Source: Brachycybe producta | Taxonomy: Eukaryota; Arthropoda; Diplopoda; Playtdesmida; Andrognathidae | DNA: 64,000 nt | Assembly: GCA_036925085.1 (NCBI GenBank) | Contig: JAUPFP010000001.1 | Location: forward strand, 2,588,001-2,652,000 | Reading direction: 5' to 3' | Part shown: positions 1 to 10,735 of the stretch, in pieces | Layout of the letters: every line of letters starts with the position of its first letter | How positions within the stretch are numbered: position 1 is the first letter of the stretch | Program-made: the position numbers and the translations under genes | The notes under the pieces: model-generated | What the model saw: the letters and a program-made list of their open reading frames with translations, nothing else | Database searches by the model: none | Told to the model about the DNA's origin: nothing

Positions 1-333
1 CAAAGTTAGCAACAATATTATGTACATGTTAATGGAAAAAATAACAAATGCTGAAAGCAAAAAAATGTTATTGACAAAAGTTAATAGCATAATGATAACA
101 TTTCTAGAGACTTGTAACAATTGTAACAATGTTAATAGCAAATATTATCAACGAATGCTGATAACAAAAGTTAATAACATTTTCTAGGCCAATTTGTTAA
201 AAACATTGCTAATAATACGAGTTTTCAGCAATGTTATCTCTCCGGTGTAAATCCAGCTTTATACTTGATCTTCTTCGAAGATCTCGTGAATATTAATTAG
301 AATGTCCGTACGTTTTTTTTTTTTTTATTGTAG
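1..333 (+). other. intron of the prosaposin-like gene
   Basis: AT-rich sequence with repeated words close to AATGTTAATAGCA, ending in a poly-T tract and the acceptor TTGTAG at 328-333. No coding signal seen. Confidence 0.7.
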
Positions 334-2222
334 GAAGCGATTATCGAAGGATTAGACCAAATGTGTCACAATCTCCCTTCGAAATGGACGGATCAATGCG
401 ATACTTTTATGGACGAATACGCAAACGCATTTCTAACTATGTTACAACAGGAGAATCTGACTGAAATCTGCAGTGTTTTGAGCTTATGTCGGGGAAACAT
501 TGCGAAGAAAATGTACGGACCAGCTTCGTTGGCGGCCAAACAGGTTCTGAAGGATGTTAACGCAGACAATTGCGAAGTCTGCGAAATAAGTATCGGAATA
601 TTAGTGAAATTACTCAAGAATCCGGTTGTCGATAAAGACGTTGCCGAAGCACTAAAGGAAGTTTGTTTGTTCGTACCGTCGTCGGCACGAGATAAGGTGA
701 CTTAAATTCTTGTCGAGATTTAAGAGAAATTGGCTATTTTTGAGTATTACTAGCCTCGGTGTACAGCCCTTTTTGCCTTATTGTATGCTTTTGGCGCTTA
801 AGGTGGTTTTTTGTAGTGTAAACGAGCCTCAGGAGTCAAATTAAGATAAACTTTAAAGGTTTTTTTAGAAACTAGAAGAGTAGCTCTTACACTTAAGGGT
901 ATTTTCTTGTTGTGATATCTTTTAAAATAAACTTTTTATGGCATTTTTAAAATGATATTTTATAATTTTTGTCTATAAAAACTTTATTTTGAAATACCTT
1001 TATATCAACATGAAAAGAGAAATTTTAAAAGGTGTTTTAGATACTAGAAGGGTAGCTCCGCCACTTAAGGGTATTTTCTTGTTGTGATATTTTTTAAAAT
1101 AAACTTTTTATGACAATTTTAAAATGATCCAACATTAAGCAGATGATATTTTATAATTTTTTTGTCTAGAAAAAGTTTATTTTGAAATATATCAACATGA
1201 AAATTATAAGTAAATCAGCTACTTGTTTTAGTTTCGAACACACTTTCTACTTTATCCTTATTGTAGCTCTTCTGAAATAACCGGTTTATAAAAAAAAAAC
1301 TTAAAGAAAAGCATGAAAGTGTTTTTTTTTTCTTCTTAGAAACTAGAAGAGTAATTGAATCACTTAAGTTTCTTCGCACACCTAAAATAAGTTTTTTTTT
1401 ATGACAGTTCTAAAAGATATTTTAAATTTTAAACTTTTGTACTTTTTTTAGTCCAGCTTTCCAGCTACCCTTCTAGTTTCTAAAAAAAAACTTTAAATTT
1501 TTTTCTCCTTAGTGTTTGCTCAACGGAAAGCAGAAAAAGAGTTCGAAAATCAGCTGTTCATAAAACATCTTAATGATTTTTCTTCTAATTTTTATGATTT
1601 TAAATAATTAAAAATGAATCAAAGTCATTGCAATAATTTAAATTTTTCAATTTGATATATTTATTTTGTAATTGTGTAATATTTAAATTATTTTTGTACA
1701 ATTATACAATTCTGTTTTATAGTAAGGGAGGGTGAGAGAGGCTAGTAGTTTATCAAATAGCAAATTGTTTTCTGATAGTTACGATCTTTCTATGTATTTA
1801 AAATTGCTATTCTTATTATTTTATAGTGTAATAATATTATTGAGATTTATGGACCATATATTGTGAAAGTCATAGGAGAATATGTCGACGAGAAAGTTGT
1901 TTGTCAGGTAACACATTAAGAGTTCGTTTTTTTTTTGTTTGGTTGTTTTTCGGCTTCGGTTTTATTGAGGTCGTTCGTCTCTTTTCAGTCGATCGAACTT
2001 TGTCCACAAGCTCCGGGTGAAGTTCAGTTGCTGGGTGGTAAAAAGTGCACCTTTGGACCTTCGTATTGGTGTAAAAGCAAGATCCATGCTAAAGCTTGCA
2101 ATGTAAGGACTTTTGATAGCAAAAAAAAGTATTTGTTTTTGATTCAAACGTTTCGATTCTTAATCTTGTTTTCTTTTAAGGCCGAACAACACTGTAAGGA
2201 TCATTTCGGAATGAAAAACTAA
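334..2222 (+). CDS. PSAP: prosaposin-like lysosomal sphingolipid activator precursor, C-terminal part (5' end outside window)
   Basis: Four exons, all in phase 0: 334-696, 1827-1907, 1989-2102 and 2181-2222 (stop TAA 2220-2222), giving the last 199 residues. Seen: the tail of one saposin-B domain (N-glycosylation site NLT, then EICSVLSLC), a complete last saposin-B domain built from CEVC, a central Cys, CNNIIEIYGPYIVKVIGEYV and VVCQSIELC (six-Cys pattern), then a C-terminal saposin-A domain (KCTFGPSYWC, ACN, HCKDHF). The last domain is completed only by splicing exons 1 and 2, which supports the junction. Known for the family: precursors are cut in the lysosome into saposins that present glycosphingolipids to hydrolases; the saposin-A domain marks the precursor and its sorting. 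The signal peptide and earlier saposins lie upstream of the window. A granulysin or surfactant-protein-B type protein is less likely because of the terminal saposin-A domain. Confidence 0.93.
865..1500. repeat. CTAGAAG-family inverted-repeat elements in a prosaposin intron
   Basis: Recurring modules: AGAAACTAGAAGRGTAGCTC, then CACTTAAGGGTATTTTC, then a block close to GATATCTTTCAAAATAAAC, then the same words on the other strand. It belongs to the most abundant repeat family of the window (also near 8.0, 18.2, 25.7, 31.2, 36.4, 51-55 and 58-59 kb). No open frame, so non-autonomous. Confidence 0.75.
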
Positions 2223-3463
2223 GTTGTCTTTCAACGAGGTTTGTGTTTGTTTTTAAAAATTCTTTTGTTCTCGTTTTAATCACTTTTTTTTAGTTGTTTA
2301 CTTTGAAATTGAAAACTTATTGCATTTCTTTATGCGCAGTGCAAGTGTTTAAAAGTGTTAGTTGCGATGGGGTAAAAGGTACGAAAAACATACTGGAGCA
2401 GCGACACGGGCAGTGACTCGTACCCTTAAAACAAACATTATCTTAAATCTGGCTTTGCATAGCGAAATAGCGACGCTCGTGACCTTAATACACATTTTTC
2501 TTCAATGTAAATCTGCATTTTGGAGAAGCGACTCGAGCAGCAACTCGTGACTTTAAAAGAAACACGTTGTCTTCAATGTACTTTTGTATAATAAGAGCAT
2601 CGACTCGTGCATAAACTATTTCACAAAGCATCGACTTCGCGAAGGAAATCCGTGTTTGCTTTTCACCTGTTGATACCGCAAATCTAGAGCTGGCTGATTA
2701 TTTGAGGGTCATTCTCGCAGTTTAAACGACATGTGTTACTTTTACCCTTGTTTAGCAAAATTACTCTCATTCGTAAACGTCACTTTTCATTTTGAAAAAC
2801 TGTCAGTCGATGCTCCACTATTTGCGCTTCAATAACATACTGAAGTCGCAATTTGAGTCGATGCTTGAGTCGATACTAAATTATGTGCACTTTAATGCAA
2901 CGCTGAAGTTGCAGCTCGAGTCGATGCTTCAGTTGCTTCTTGAGCCCGCAGCTCAAGTCTGTGGTTGAGTCGGTACTCCGCTATGTTTTTATCCTAACAC
3001 TTTAAACACGTGCGTGCGTTCGTGCGTATTACGCTCAGTGTGAGTGCACTGCACTTCGGTTCTACCCGACTCCCAACTTCCTTTACGCAATCTCCTCTTT
3101 CCTAATAGATAATCCACTATATAATGTTTTTAAGAATTTGATATTTTTTTTAACTTTGCCCGTGTGTACAAGTTACTTTTATTGTTTTCAATTTCCCTCT
3201 TGATATTTTTATGAAAAACTATTTTTTTTTTTTCTGATCTCTTTTTTTTTTTTTTTGATTTGTAGTTTTTTTTTATGAATGCAAAATTGCAAATTCAAGT
3301 TAAATATTTTCAGCTTGTTTTTATTTTGTGAAATAACTAAAATATTTGCTAAGTTAACAAAGCTGAAACACAATATTAGTTTCTCAATATCGTGAGGCGT
3401 TGTATTATATTCCACCTCTTTATAAAAAATGCTGTCAAAACAACAGTATGTGTAATTAAATTA

Positions 3464-3469
3464 AATAAA
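3464..3469 (+). terminator. possible polyadenylation signal AATAAA for the prosaposin-like gene
   Basis: AATAAA followed by a T/G-rich stretch, about 1.24 kb after the stop codon. Canonical hexamers occur by chance in DNA this AT-rich, so support is weak. Confidence 0.3.
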
Positions 3470-4305
3470 GTTCTAGTGTTATTTGTATTTGTTTATTATT
3501 TTTGTTAGTTTCCAGAAAAACCAAAGAAAAGATTATTATTATCTGTAAAAAAAAACATAAACAGAAAAGTGATAAAACTAATAAATTTTGTGTTTACAAC
3601 TTTGCTTGTTTAATTATTATTTAATGTTATGGCTCTTTGCTTAGATTTAGTAACTTCTTGAAAAAGAGCAATGGCCGTACTCGGAATCAAAAGGAAAAAA
3701 TTATTTCTATAAAGAAAACAGAAAAGTAGCATCCAAGAACTGGTTGTAGTTCCATCTACTTTTCTCAAGAAAGCAAGCAAACTAATCTACATACTTGACT
3801 TTTCGAGAAAATTAAATTAAATATGGGGTGACCTTCAGTGTGAAGGAGGTTAGAAATATAAAGAATGTGTCTTGGTTAAGTTATGTTTTGTATCATGGCC
3901 TCCTATCCATATAAAGCTTTCTTAGGCCTCGTGTTAATTTGAGAAGAAAATGGCGAAATCAAGCACGTTCGGAAATTCTTTTCTTTTTTTTTTTAAGAAA
4001 TGTATAGGTTTCAGAGCAAATTACCCTTCTAGATTCTTTACAGCATAAAGAAATTAGCTTTAGTTTCTGGTTGTAATTTTGGGTTTTTTGTAACACTAGA
4101 GGGCAGGCAACACGAAAGATGCATTAACTGTGTTTAGAGGGTAGAATTTACAAAGAACTAGATTAACTGTGTTTAGAGGCTTTTAAAATAAATGAAGAAC
4201 TAGATAAACTAAGTGAAATCTACGAGAATTATAGCCTCTAAATAGCTTCAATGATTTTTTTAAAAAAAGCACGATATATTGAATTTGAAAAATTATTCCG
4301 CAAGC

Positions 4306-4380
4306 AACCAATTAGAAGTTCTGTAGCAGAGGGACAAGTGTCCCAAATTGCATCCCTGTGATATGCATTGTCAAAATGCA
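4306..4380 (+). repeat. short dispersed hairpin repeat (CTCTGCAAGCAGCC family), diverged copy
   Basis: Shares GCAAGCA, GTAGCAGAGGGACAAGTGT and GCATTGTCAAAATGCA with copies near 17.95, 27.8, 34.8 and 49.3 kb. The core folds as CTCTGC with GCAGAG and GCC with GGC. Confidence 0.55.
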
Positions 4381-4446
4381 AAGATATAAACTCCAACAAC
4401 AATTATTGCAATGTGTTGTAATGCAGCTGAAATAATTGGATTGTCA

Positions 4447-4452
4447 TTTATT
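4447..4452 (-). terminator. possible NME5 polyadenylation signal
   Basis: TTTATT on the + strand reads AATAAA on the NME5 strand, about 100 nt after the stop codon. The position is plausible, but AT-rich DNA makes chance hits common. Confidence 0.4.
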
Positions 4453-4551
4453 AACTTTACATTATTACATTTTTTTTAATTTGAGTTATCTTAAAAATAT
4501 TTCGGTGCTCTGGGCAGTTATACTCAAGGGTCAATTTACCTGTAGCTCGTT

Positions 4552-6906
4552 TTAGTTACTTTGTTCGTCTTCGGATGTCTTATTCGAAGGTGTATTATTA
4601 TTTGGATTGTTGATTAATAACCAATCAGCCAGCCATATCTATCAAATGTATACAATTAATAATTTCTCATGAAACATTTAATCATTTCTCGTGAAACATT
4701 TTTTTTTTAAAAAAAAATTATCTCACAATTGGATTTTGTGGTTTCTGTTTACAAAGTTCAGTTAATCCCTTCAACAAAATTGGGTTAACAGTTTCTGCCA
4801 AGTAAGCTTTGGCTGCTTGACCGGTAACTGTCGATGATACAGCCACTTTTACATAGAGGGAGAGAAGACAAAAAAAATGTACGAATACCAATAATTATGA
4901 TTGTTGTAGACTTTTTTTTTACTTTAATATTAGGCCTGGATCACACATGCATGAAAACAAGTAAAAATAGAAATACAATAGAAATGGTTTGGTGGTAGGT
5001 ACAAAACCAGGTTGTCACAATAAAATCAACCAAAAAAAATCAGACTAAATTTCTGCTTTCTGTCGCTTTCAAAAACTTCTCACACATTTTGACAGAAAAC
5101 ATTTTAAGGTCATTTTTATATTCATAGAAGAAGAGGGGGGGAAATATAAAAAGAATGAACAATGTCTAAAAATTCCGCTTGTCAACAAGAAACAATTTCA
5201 CCTTTTTTCTGCATAAAATTCAGTCAAATAAATAAATTGAATCATTTTAATTGGATAAAAAAAATTTTCAGTGGATTTTTTTCTGCATGTGTGACCCATT
5301 CCGTTGGCCTGAATCACACATGCGTAAAAACAAGCAGAAAATAAAAATAAATCAGAATAAAGTTTCAGCTATATTTCTGCTTTCTGTTGTGTTGAAGGGG
5401 TTCTCACACATTACAACATAAAACATTTCCAGGCCATTTTTAGTCCTATTATTTTTTTCTGCCCGCTTATATAAGAAGCGGGCAGAAAAAAATAATAGGA
5501 GGAGGAGGAGGAGCCAGAAAAAAATAATGTCTCAAAGACGTCTTCCCATTGGCTGATGGTAACATATGTAATTCCACCTACTCTATGTAATTAATTCTGC
5601 CTACTTTCAGTCAAATAGAATGGACATTATTAAAATTGGACAAAATCCTATTTCAGTTGCAGATTTTTTTTTCAGCATGTGTGATCCACCTCTAAATATA
5701 TTAATATAAAAACATAAATCACGAATTTCTTACGTTCTGGAAAAAATATTCCAATTTCTCTTTCTGCACAAATTATGCTGCTGCTTCCATGAATACCATT
5801 TTTATATTCTTCGCTTCCAAATTTAGCTCGAAGGCTTTTTTACAGAAACAATTTCAAAATCAGTTTAGACAATCAGTGTAAAGTACGTAAAAAAATACAC
5901 CTCTGTGGTTGTAAGGCCTTTGCCTCTGGTACACTTTTCGGTCCAATTAATTCTTTCAACTTTTCCACTGCGTTTTCTCGTGTGAGAACCATTGTCATAA
6001 CAGGACCACTTGTCACATAATCAATAATATATTGAAAAAATGATTTTCCAACATATTCTGCATAAAAATCCGATGCTTGTTCCTTGCTCATTTCGACTGT
6101 CTTTTTCTGCTTATCAAAAAAAAAAATGGCTTTTTATATTAAATGATTTTAAAAAAATAATTTAAAAGATTGTAAAACTAAGGGCCGGATCACACATGTG
6201 AAAATTGAAATATAAATAAAAATTCAGTAGAAAAAAAAACGGTTCCTTAACATTTCTACTTTCTGTCGCGTTCAACAGTTTCTCGCATAGAGACGAGGAC
6301 GCCTTTCTTTTGGCTGATGATACAATTCTGCGTGGCAGAAAGATTTCAGCCTTGTTTTCTGCTCATTTTTTTAGAAAAAAACATCTGAAGAATATTTTTC
6401 AGCTTTTATAGAAGAGGGCAGAAAAAAATAGGCGGAACAGCAATTAAGACTGGTGCGTCTCAAGGTCGCCTATCTTTTGGCTGATGATACAATTCTGCAT
6501 GGCAGAAAGATTTCAAACTTATTTTCTGCTCATTTTCCGTCCACTTTCTGCTAAATAAATAAAATGGAATTTATCAAAATTAGACAAAATTCTTTTTAAA
6601 TACAATTTTTTTCCTGCATGTGTGATTCAGCCCTGAAGTTCAAACAAAGCTAAACTTAAAAAAATCTATATAGACTAATCATATTTTTTTAAGCTTAGCT
6701 TTTATATTAAAGCAACGTTTTAGATTACGCCAGTTAATTTTCAACTTTACTTTCATATAGTTCATTTTACACTTTACCTGTAAGATTTCAAATCCTTCAT
6801 TTTGAAAGATTTCTTCAATTTCTTCCACTCTTTCTAAAACATTTGGTTTAATCAGTGCCAGTGTTCTCTCCATGAGATTTTCTTCTTCCGAATCTTCTAA
6901 TTTCAT
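4552..6906 (-). CDS. NME5: NME5: nucleoside diphosphate kinase-like protein with Dpy-30 motif (axonemal)
   Basis: Five exons read on the minus strand: 6906-6778, 6106-5901, 5834-5734, 4845-4727 and 4638-4552 (stop at 4554-4552); total 642 nt, 213 aa, close to the usual length of about 210 residues. Seen: NDK fold from about residue 13 (ERTLALIKPNVLERVEEIEE), SKEQASDFYAEYVGKSFF, TSGPVMTMVLTRENAVEKLK, LIGPKSVPEAK and the histidine loop NGIHGSSS (His127). The Asp that follows His-Gly-Ser in classical kinases is Ser here. Residues about 155-197 form the Dpy-30 helical motif (AYLAETVNPILLKGLTEL, then IWLADWLLINNP split over exons 4 and 5). Known for the family: NME5 is a radial-spoke/axoneme protein of motile cilia and sperm flagella, and is thought to have little or no kinase activity. 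Introns carry several small transposable elements. The start is the Met 12 residues before ERTLALIKP; an upstream exon cannot be excluded. Confidence 0.94.
4931..5299. mobile_element. MITE with GGATCACACATGC terminal repeats, copy 1
   Basis: Left end GGCCTGGATCACACATGC and right end GCATGTGTGACCCA are inverted repeats. The inside contains TTTCTGCTTTCTGTCG and AAAAACTTCTCACACATT, shared with copies 2 and 3. Non-coding; lies in NME5 intron 3. Confidence 0.7.
5305..5692. mobile_element. MITE with GGATCACACATGC terminal repeats, copy 2
   Basis: Begins GGCCTGAATCACACATGCG and ends CAGCATGTGTGATCCACC, almost abutting copy 1. Contains a (GGA)n run near 5498-5511, preceded by the short palindrome GCCCGCTTATATAAGAAGCGGGC. 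Confidence 0.7.
6181..6634. mobile_element. MITE with GGATCACACATGC terminal repeats, copy 3
   Basis: Left end AGGGCCGGATCACACATG and right end CATGTGTGATTCAGCCCT are inverted repeats. Internally it repeats a segment containing CTTTTGGCTGATGATACAA twice. Lies in NME5 intron 1. The ends resemble hAT-type termini, but I found no clear target duplication. Confidence 0.7.
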
Positions 6907-7008
6907 TCTTACTGAGAAAATAAAAATATTGTTACAACTAATTCAGGGACAAATGTTTCATTTTGTAGAATTACTTTTTTTTGCTTTTGTTATGGGTTCA
7001 GTCAGTCA

Positions 7009-7022
7009 GTTACCATGGTAAC
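7009..7022. promoter_or_regulatory. RFX X-box, perfect palindrome GTTACCATGGTAAC
   Basis: A 14-bp perfect palindrome matching the RFX-factor consensus (GTTRCC, AT, GGYAAC), 103 bp upstream of the NME5 start codon at 6906. RFX factors (DAF-19 in nematodes, Rfx in flies and vertebrates) switch on ciliary genes through X-boxes about 60-200 bp before the start. Site and distance are seen; the regulatory role is inferred. Confidence 0.75.
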
Positions 7023-7243
7023 GAATACTAACAACTATGAGAGCTCTTATAAGGAGCTCTTTATTATTAATAATTTCTTCAATAATAATAAATAATATAG
7101 TTTATTCTACACATTTATTCAGAATTCTATCATCCGATTGTATTAGAAGTAAGGTCACTGCCAATTTAGAGGCTAGAGTGGCGTCCGGATGTCCAAGGGT
7201 GTCTATAACAAAAAAAAAACACCATACAATAGAAACATTAACA

Positions 7244-7405
7244 AAAATTCGGCGAACATTCGAGAAAAATTCGGCGAACATTCACCAAAAATTTGGTAAA
7301 CATATGTCAAAAATTCGGCGAACATTCGCCAAATTTATGACGAATGTTCGCCGAATTTTTGGCGAATGTTCGCAAAATTTCGGCGAATATTCGTCAAAAT
7401 TTGAA
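7244..7405. repeat. AAAATTCGGCGAACATTCG repeats in both orientations
   Basis: Four diverged forward units of about 20 bp run to about 7330, followed by about four inverted units (GCGAATGTTCGCCGAATTTT), forming a long imperfect hairpin with its axis near 7335. Open frames crossing it are repeat artefacts. Confidence 0.7.
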
Positions 7406-7694
7406 TAAACAAAGTTTAAATAAAAAACAGAATAATTCATAAAAAAGTTAATAGTTAATTTTGAAACATTTTGTAGAAATACTAGAAACAATAGCAATAA
7501 ATTGCCTCCAATTCTGATGTTGCTGTTTTTTTGTATTCCGTGACATGTAAGCTTTGACACCACTTGGTAAAAAAAAAATGAACTGAGAATACATTCGACC
7601 ACACTGTAATTTTCCTAAAATTAGGAATAAATAAACATTAATTAAAATTACAAGAATTAGTGATTTTTTTTAAAGAAAAAAATCACGTTTTTAC

Positions 7695-7876
7695 CATAAA
7701 TGAATCTAATGAAAAAGCCATTGGAATGTAGCCATCTGTAAAACCATTTAGTTGCAAGTGAAAATCCATTCGAAACCGGTTTAAATCGCAGTAGATTTCG
7801 GCATGTTTGCTTTTCTAGACATCCTATTGGTTCACCAAAGTAACTTTGACTTTGACTACATTCCTCATACGAATCC
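7695..7876 (-). CDS. possible exon of an unrecognised gene
   Basis: On the minus strand, 182 nt without a stop between an acceptor (AAATTTCAG before 7876) and a donor (GTAAAA after 7695). It is Cys-bearing: EECSQSQSYFGEPIGCLEKQ, then TCRNLLRFKP. The Cys spacing faintly recalls the N-terminal part of DOMON-type domains, but that is only an impression. No partner exon is certain. A candidate downstream exon (about 7610 to 7490, minus strand) could follow the acceptor AAAATTACAG. It may instead be chance or a decayed gene. Confidence 0.3.
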
Positions 7877-7929
7877 CTGAAATTTTTAAACAAAAATTTT
7901 TTTCAGAGGAGATTTATTCTGTTTTTCGG

Positions 7930-8160
7930 AAGAGAAAGTTTTTTTATAAACTAGAAAAAATAGCTCAATCACTTAAAATATAATTTTAAAATTATCTTTC
8001 AAGATAAACTTTTTATAGAACAAAAATTATGCAAACTTAACCCTTAAAGTTGGGTCATTTTCAAGCTAACATAAAAAGCTTATTTTGAAAGATATCAAAA
8101 CCATGAAAATATCCTTAAGTGATTGAGGTACCTTTCTAGTTTCTAAGACGCTTTCAAGTT
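7930..8160. repeat. CTAGAAG-family inverted-repeat element
   Basis: Left arm words ACTAGAAAAAATAGCTCAAT and TCAAGATAAACTTTTTAT; right arm words AAGCTTATTTTGAAAGATAT and CTTTCTAGTTTCTAAGAC. Diverged foldback copy. Confidence 0.65.
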
Positions 8161-8285
8161 TCTCGTATTTACAATTACAATCAAGAACACAAATATCTTG
8201 AGGGTTTTTGTTGTAATGATTATTTTGCAAATTTTACAATAATGGTTCATAATATCGTACATTAAATCCAATGATTTATTATCTG

Positions 8286-8601
8286 TAAAGCTCGGATTTT
8301 TATGCAAAATATCAATCAAATGTTTCTCAATTTGTGGCCCAAGTGCCAGCATCATTAGAGCAACTGTAATTATGCTTTTTTCTAATAAAAAAACACTGGT
8401 TAGAGGCTAGAACTCTAGTACAATATTTGACATCTGGTAGTAACCAGACATCTAGCCTCTTTATCAAGCCTTTTTGATTTAAGAAAGTATGATTGTAGTC
8501 GCTACTAATGATGATGATGATGATGATTACATCACAATTGGCCCTTGGGCCACAGATTGAGAAACAGTTGCTTGCTATTTTGCATAAAAATCCGAGCCCT
8601 A
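8286..8601. mobile_element. foldback hAT-like MITE (TAGGGCTCGGAT ends), copy 1
   Basis: Flanked by an exact 8-bp target duplication ATTATCTG (8278-8285 and 8602-8609). Ends are TAAAGCTCGGAT and ATCCGAGCCCTA. Most of the element folds on itself: TTTCTCAATTTGTGGCCCAA pairs with TTGGGCCACAGATTGAGAAA, and AGAGGCTAGA near the centre pairs with TCTAGCCTCT. Non-coding; 8-bp duplications are the hAT hallmark. Confidence 0.88.
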
Positions 8602-8609
8602 ATTATCTG

Positions 8610-10735
8610 TTTTTTTTAAACAGATAATAGTTACTACGGTAGGGGTGGTAAAAGTTATATGAACACATAATGTTAATTATTTCATTATTTCTTAATGAAT
8701 AAAGAAAAACTTAATTAAAATCACCGGTAGTTAGGCAAATATCCATGTTAAATCAATACAAATAAGTAATAAATAACGCAAATCACATTAATTATGCAAA
8801 AAAATAACGGAAATCAATCAATCAGATTGAAAAAAATAATAATAATTTCATGAAAATCACAAAATTGTGCAAACAATTCATGCAATTAATCACACAGATT
8901 GTCAAAAATTCACGCAAATCACACAAATTATAAACTTAAAGAAAAATGTGCCATTTTTTGTTTTTTGTGTTTTCTGAATTTCTGAATTTCTGAAGAAAAA
9001 TAGATTTTCAAAATAAAATATAAAATTGTTTATTATATTTCAAAACTTTACTTATGAAAATCACACAAATTATATGCAAACTTTTGAAAATCCCAATATA
9101 TCCATCCCATGAGAAATTATTTATCGTTTAAAATTAACTACTTATAAAAATATTAAATATAAAGAAATGTGATTAATTAATTACAATTTTAATATTGTGA
9201 TATTTTATTGTATTTTTATATATATTTTCACATAAAATTACAAATTATGTAAACTTTTTGAAAATGCTTTTCAATCTTTGCATTTTTGTAATTATGTTCA
9301 TTAAAATTTACTAATAAAAATATTAAATATGAAGCAATGTTAATAATTAATTGATTATAATTTTAATATTGAGATATTTTATTATATTTTTCGCATGAAA
9401 TTACAAATTATGCAAACTTTTTGAAAATATTTAATTTTAGCATTTTTGTAATCATGTTCATTAAAATTAACTATTTGTAAAAAATATTAAATATATTAAA
9501 TATTAATATTAATATTAAATATAAATATTAAAAATATTAAATATATATATATATATATAATAATTAATATATTATAAATTTTATATCATGATATTTTATT
9601 ATAAATATTTTTCGCATGAAATTACAAATTATGCAAATGTTTTTTTTTTAAATCTTTGCATTTTTTATAATTATATTCATTAAAATTATTTATAAAAAAT
9701 ATTAAATATCAAGAAATGTTAAAAATTATATTTTTTATAAATTAATAATGTATATTTATATATATTTTGGTTTCTCTCTCATGAAAATTTGCAAAATTAT
9801 CCACAATATATAATTCATAATTCTATATTATATGTTTAAATACTAGAAACAACGTGGTTGTATTAATACATATACAGTATATCCGTAGGGGTTATCAGAG
9901 ATCCGTGTTTCAGTGTGGCTATTTTGTTAAGGAAATGTAAAAAGGGGGAGAAAGGGAAGGTAAAAAAAAAGAGGAATAGAGATAGGGAGGGAGGTGGGTA
10001 AAAATTTTAAGGGTTTTTTTTGTTTGGCTTGATGGTCATGGGTGTTTGAAGGTGTGCACTCCCTTTGGATTTGATGGGAAAAGGTGAGAAAGTATAACCA
10101 ACAACATCTGGCATCAAAATTCATGATCTCCAGCCACCACCACCATCATCGTCATCATCATCATCATTCAAAAAACAGGATGTTTTTAAGCAAAAATAAT
10201 AAAAAACTCCCCAGCATTTGGTGAGGAGGGTTGGTTCACTGCTTTGCGTGGCTTTTTTTTTATTCTGCTTAACTTTGTGCTCACAATTTAGGTTGAAACT
10301 TCCAAACAGAAGTTGCTCACAAGTATATACTCAGGTATGGTGTTCTGTGTGGCCGGCCACTCATGAACAACGCAAAGTCAACTTGAGTAGGTTGTCGACC
10401 GACACCACCACCACCACCACCACCACCAACCAACCACTAAAAGAATTTCTTTTCTTGGCTTAAATATTTTATAAAGTAACATTGATCATATTTGAATTGA
10501 ATTTTCGCGGTTTACTTTGAAATTGTAGTTTTTAGTGTTAATTTTTTTTATAGCAAAAACAATGAGCCAAGTTAAAGTGACAAAATAAAAAAAAATGTGT
10601 TTTAAGGTTTTAAAACGAAAATTTAAATTAATGTAATTTGTTTCGTTCTTAAAATGGCTATATTTTGGATTATAATTCAATTTAAAAGGTGAGTTTTTTT
10701 TTTGCAATGCAGCTTAATTTTTTTTTTTGACAATT
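8610..10735. other. AT-rich spacer
   Basis: Positions 8750-9850 are made of diverged words such as CATGAAATTACAAATTATGC and AAAAATATTAAATAT, with a (TA)n run near 9542-9560. Positions 9900-10470 are less AT-rich and hold (CAT)n near 10140-10165, (CAC)n near 10400-10428 and a possible donor CAG|GTATGG at 10334-10342. A non-coding first exon of the cadherin gene could lie here, but I have no direct support. Confidence 0.4.

Larger units (their letters stand above)
2223..4551. other. 3' flank of the prosaposin-like gene and spacer to NME5
   Basis: Positions 2340-3000 are richer in G and C than their surroundings and contain diverged copies of words such as GAGTCGATGCTTGAGTCGAT and GCAACTCGTGAC; this may be 3' UTR or a decayed repeat. 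Poly-T tracts follow at 3140-3260. From 3500 on I see only AT-rich sequence and one short dispersed hairpin repeat near 4306-4380. No gene recognised. Confidence 0.5.

Noticed and set aside
7037..7408. Open frame of 123 codons starting with a hydrophobic stretch, downstream of the X-box on the + strand
   Set aside because: Its second half is the GGCGAACATTCG repeat and the first half has no splice or homology support.
8143..8355. Minus-strand frame with LGPQIEKHLIDILHKNPS, similar to one at 53850-54074
   Set aside because: Both come from the same foldback hAT-like element read through CTCAATTTGTGGCCCAAGTG.
10218..10463. Open frame of 81 codons with a possible signal peptide and a run of Thr
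   Set aside because: The Thr run is a (CAC)n microsatellite and nothing continues the frame; at most part of a non-coding first exon.
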